From: Gonocerus acuteangulatus
Lineage: Eukaryota; Arthropoda; Insecta; Hemiptera; Coreidae
Assembly (NCBI GenBank): GCA_946811695.1
Contig: OX328130.1
Coordinates: forward strand, 74,117,353-74,181,352
Direction of reading: 5' to 3'
DNA length: 64,000 bases
A model generated the notes under the pieces. It had not been told where the DNA came from and ran no database searches. It was given only the letters and a program-made list of their open reading frames with translations. Every line of letters begins with the position of its first letter. Position 1 is the first letter of the stretch. Positions 62,151-64,000 of the stretch are shown one piece after another. A program made the position numbers and the translations under genes.

Positions 62151-64000
62151 TAATATTGGAAAAGAAACAAATTATAATATCAAAATTACAAATTAGGTGA
62201 AAGAAATAAAAAAAAAGAATGAATATAAATGAATTAAATAAAATAAAATAACTGATTAATGAAAAGAAAACGTCTGTTCTTGCAATGGCTTATTCTTGCG
62301 ATTGTTAAAACAGAATTCAATCAGGATTGTGGTCCTGAGAAACTGTTCAATTATTTACAGCAGCATTATTTTTCAAAAACAAATGCACTACTTTTCTCAT
62401 TTGTTCCGATACTAAACATAAAGGTATGAATTCTGTATACGCACTTTTGATAAGATTATATGATATAATAATAAGAAATTATGATTTGTCAAAATGAAAT
62501 TATTTACAGTAATAATCCATTGTCTCAATTTAAAAATAAATATATGTCAAGATTGCTTTACATACATTCAGAAAAATTTCACAAAAAGTTTTAGCAGAAA
62601 TATTTTACTACAGCTCATGACAAACGTGTAGTAGGTAGGGTGGGAGAAAGAGTAAAATCCTTGGTCTCTAATGGAAGTTATGAGCAAATATGAAACTAAA
62701 AATGTAAAAAACTCAGTACAGTTTGCTAATGTTGCATCTAGTTTAATGACAAACACTACAATTCTCCGTATGAGCCAAGTAGATATTGAGCCTGCTATAA
62801 GTTCGGACAGTCAAGATTCTATAAGTAGGGTATTTATTTATTTTTTCTCTTCAAGTAAAAAAAGTTCATAGTGTAAATATTTAGTATTTTGTTTAGTTTT
62901 ATTTTGCAGTGCTTCTATATTTATTTCTTATTAGTATTTAATCTTAATCAAATGTGGTAGACTCCTTGCTGTAAAATTGTAAATTTTTAGGAAAATATTC
63001 ATTCATTCATAAGTTCGGACAGTCCATGGGTTACTGTTAAAGACATAGTTTATATTAAGCAAATGCATGTGATAAAATGCAATTCGCAAATCAAAAATTC
63101 AACTATGGAAAACGAACTGAAACCAGCAAGTTAACAGATCAAAAACTTAATATTTCAAATTTTAAAGTTAGTTACTGGTGTGCAGTTACATGTGATAAAA
63201 CTTAAGCTGTATTTCATTTTATATTGCCCAGCAAACCCTTCACTGAAGTAATGAATGTTTTGTACATGTAGTTTTCATTCTGAATAGCTTTGGGTTATTT
63301 TTTATAGTTTTTAAAATTAAATCGCTGTACTATAAAAAATAATATATTGTTAGCTAAAATTTTAATTGAACAATTTTTTGTATTTAACGGGAAAAAAAAT
63401 TGAAGAGTGAAAAAACCATACATTTTATTTTTTCATGTGATAGTGTATACCTTTTAGAATAATAATAAAAAACTATGTTAGTGATTTTCTTTTTATCGTT
63501 TGATGATATTCCACTTAGTGTGGAACGCCATATTTAATTTTTACAAAATGCATTTTAACACTTCAGGATTTTTTCAGAACATTTGTAATAACTTTATGCT
63601 TACATTATTTTTTTTTCTGGCTTCCATATTTATTGAAGTATTGTCATAGAAAATGTCATCAACATTGGTCGATAGGTATGATTTATATTCTAGAACTAAG
63701 TGCACTTCTTTTGTCCAATCGATGATAACTGCAAAATTTGAAATACTTTAGCAGGGCATGAAATTAAACTATTTGAGATTGACAAAAACTATTTTATATT
63801 CTTACTTATATCCATGAAAGGAATGAACATGCCAAGTTTCATTAAAATCTGAGATCATGGATGTCAAATCCTATTTTTTTGGGTTGATTTGACATGGAAT
63901 GACCCAAATGTTTAAATATCATGTCACACATAGATGATTTTAGGTGGTACGTTAAAGAACTAAAAGTATTTAAATTATTAAAGTTCTGTGCAGGTTAATG
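62151..64000. other. AT-rich intergenic, no gene seen
   Basis: Short open runs (62568-62756 minus, 62671-62871 plus) overlap each other and have no known domain. No repeat family or RNA gene recognised. Confidence 0.35.

Noticed and set aside
62671..62871. 66-codon ORF near the end
   Set aside because: Overlaps an opposite-strand ORF; nothing supports it.

Overview
The window looks like repeat-rich, AT-rich nuclear DNA of an arthropod. Promoters have TATA boxes about 25-30 bp upstream of TCAGT/TTCAG-type initiators, there are short GT-AG introns, and SINEs, I-clade and Jockey LINEs, RTE tails, mariner, Helitron, hAT and Harbinger relics are abundant. I cannot name the species.

The centrepiece is a complete Maverick/Polinton (virus-like DNA transposon) at 5054-29726. 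It starts AGTAGGT and ends ACCTACT, has long terminal inverted repeats and is flanked by the 6-bp target duplication GGAAGC. An unoccupied paralogue of the target near 32880-32910 confirms both ends. Minus-strand genes: an OB-fold-like small protein (6519), a cysteine-rich protein (6852), protein-primed DNA polymerase B (8241), integrase (11977, frameshifted), a fibre-like protein (12889), a conserved Polinton protein (13375) and the packaging ATPase (14576). Plus-strand genes: a PLA2-domain minor virion protein (15337, nonsense codon), an adenain-like protease (16144, no ATG), penton (16508), a small basic protein (17205) and major capsid protein (17386). A 90-bp minisatellite with a 270-bp higher-order pattern follows. 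The right arm is an accessory region with an exonuclease-like/BIR fusion (19696), a small acidic protein (20412), a gene split by a LINE (28595 to 28180, continuing at 20871 to 20769), and a stand-alone BIR (IAP-like) protein (28680). A spliced 72-residue gene lies at 7767-8067. Replication, integration and packaging genes therefore coexist with two apoptosis-type zinc domains. Several virion genes are broken, so this copy is probably defective.

An I-clade LINE (20885-28179) is nested in the Polinton. It has four 85-bp 5' monomers, an ORF1 frameshifted in a Pro/Thr/Ser repeat, an intact ORF2 and a duplicated 3' UTR, with a 13-bp target duplication. Without it the Polinton would be about 17.4 kb.

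The flanks (1-5053 and 29727-64000) are almost wholly transposon-derived. I use RepA, RepB and RepC for three recurring non-autonomous families. Notable items are a 255-bp hAT MITE with 8-bp target duplication, a Helitron remnant with only its two ends, two RTE tails, an 8.7-kb element bounded by CAGGGTGTCT termini (33921-42668) holding a mariner fossil, SINEs and MITEs, a 1.15-kb inverted-repeat element carrying its own one-gene transcription unit (42700-43852), three degenerate LINEs, satellite arrays in opposite orientation and a 124-bp tandem array. The only likely host gene is a first exon coding for a signal peptide at 49556-49640.
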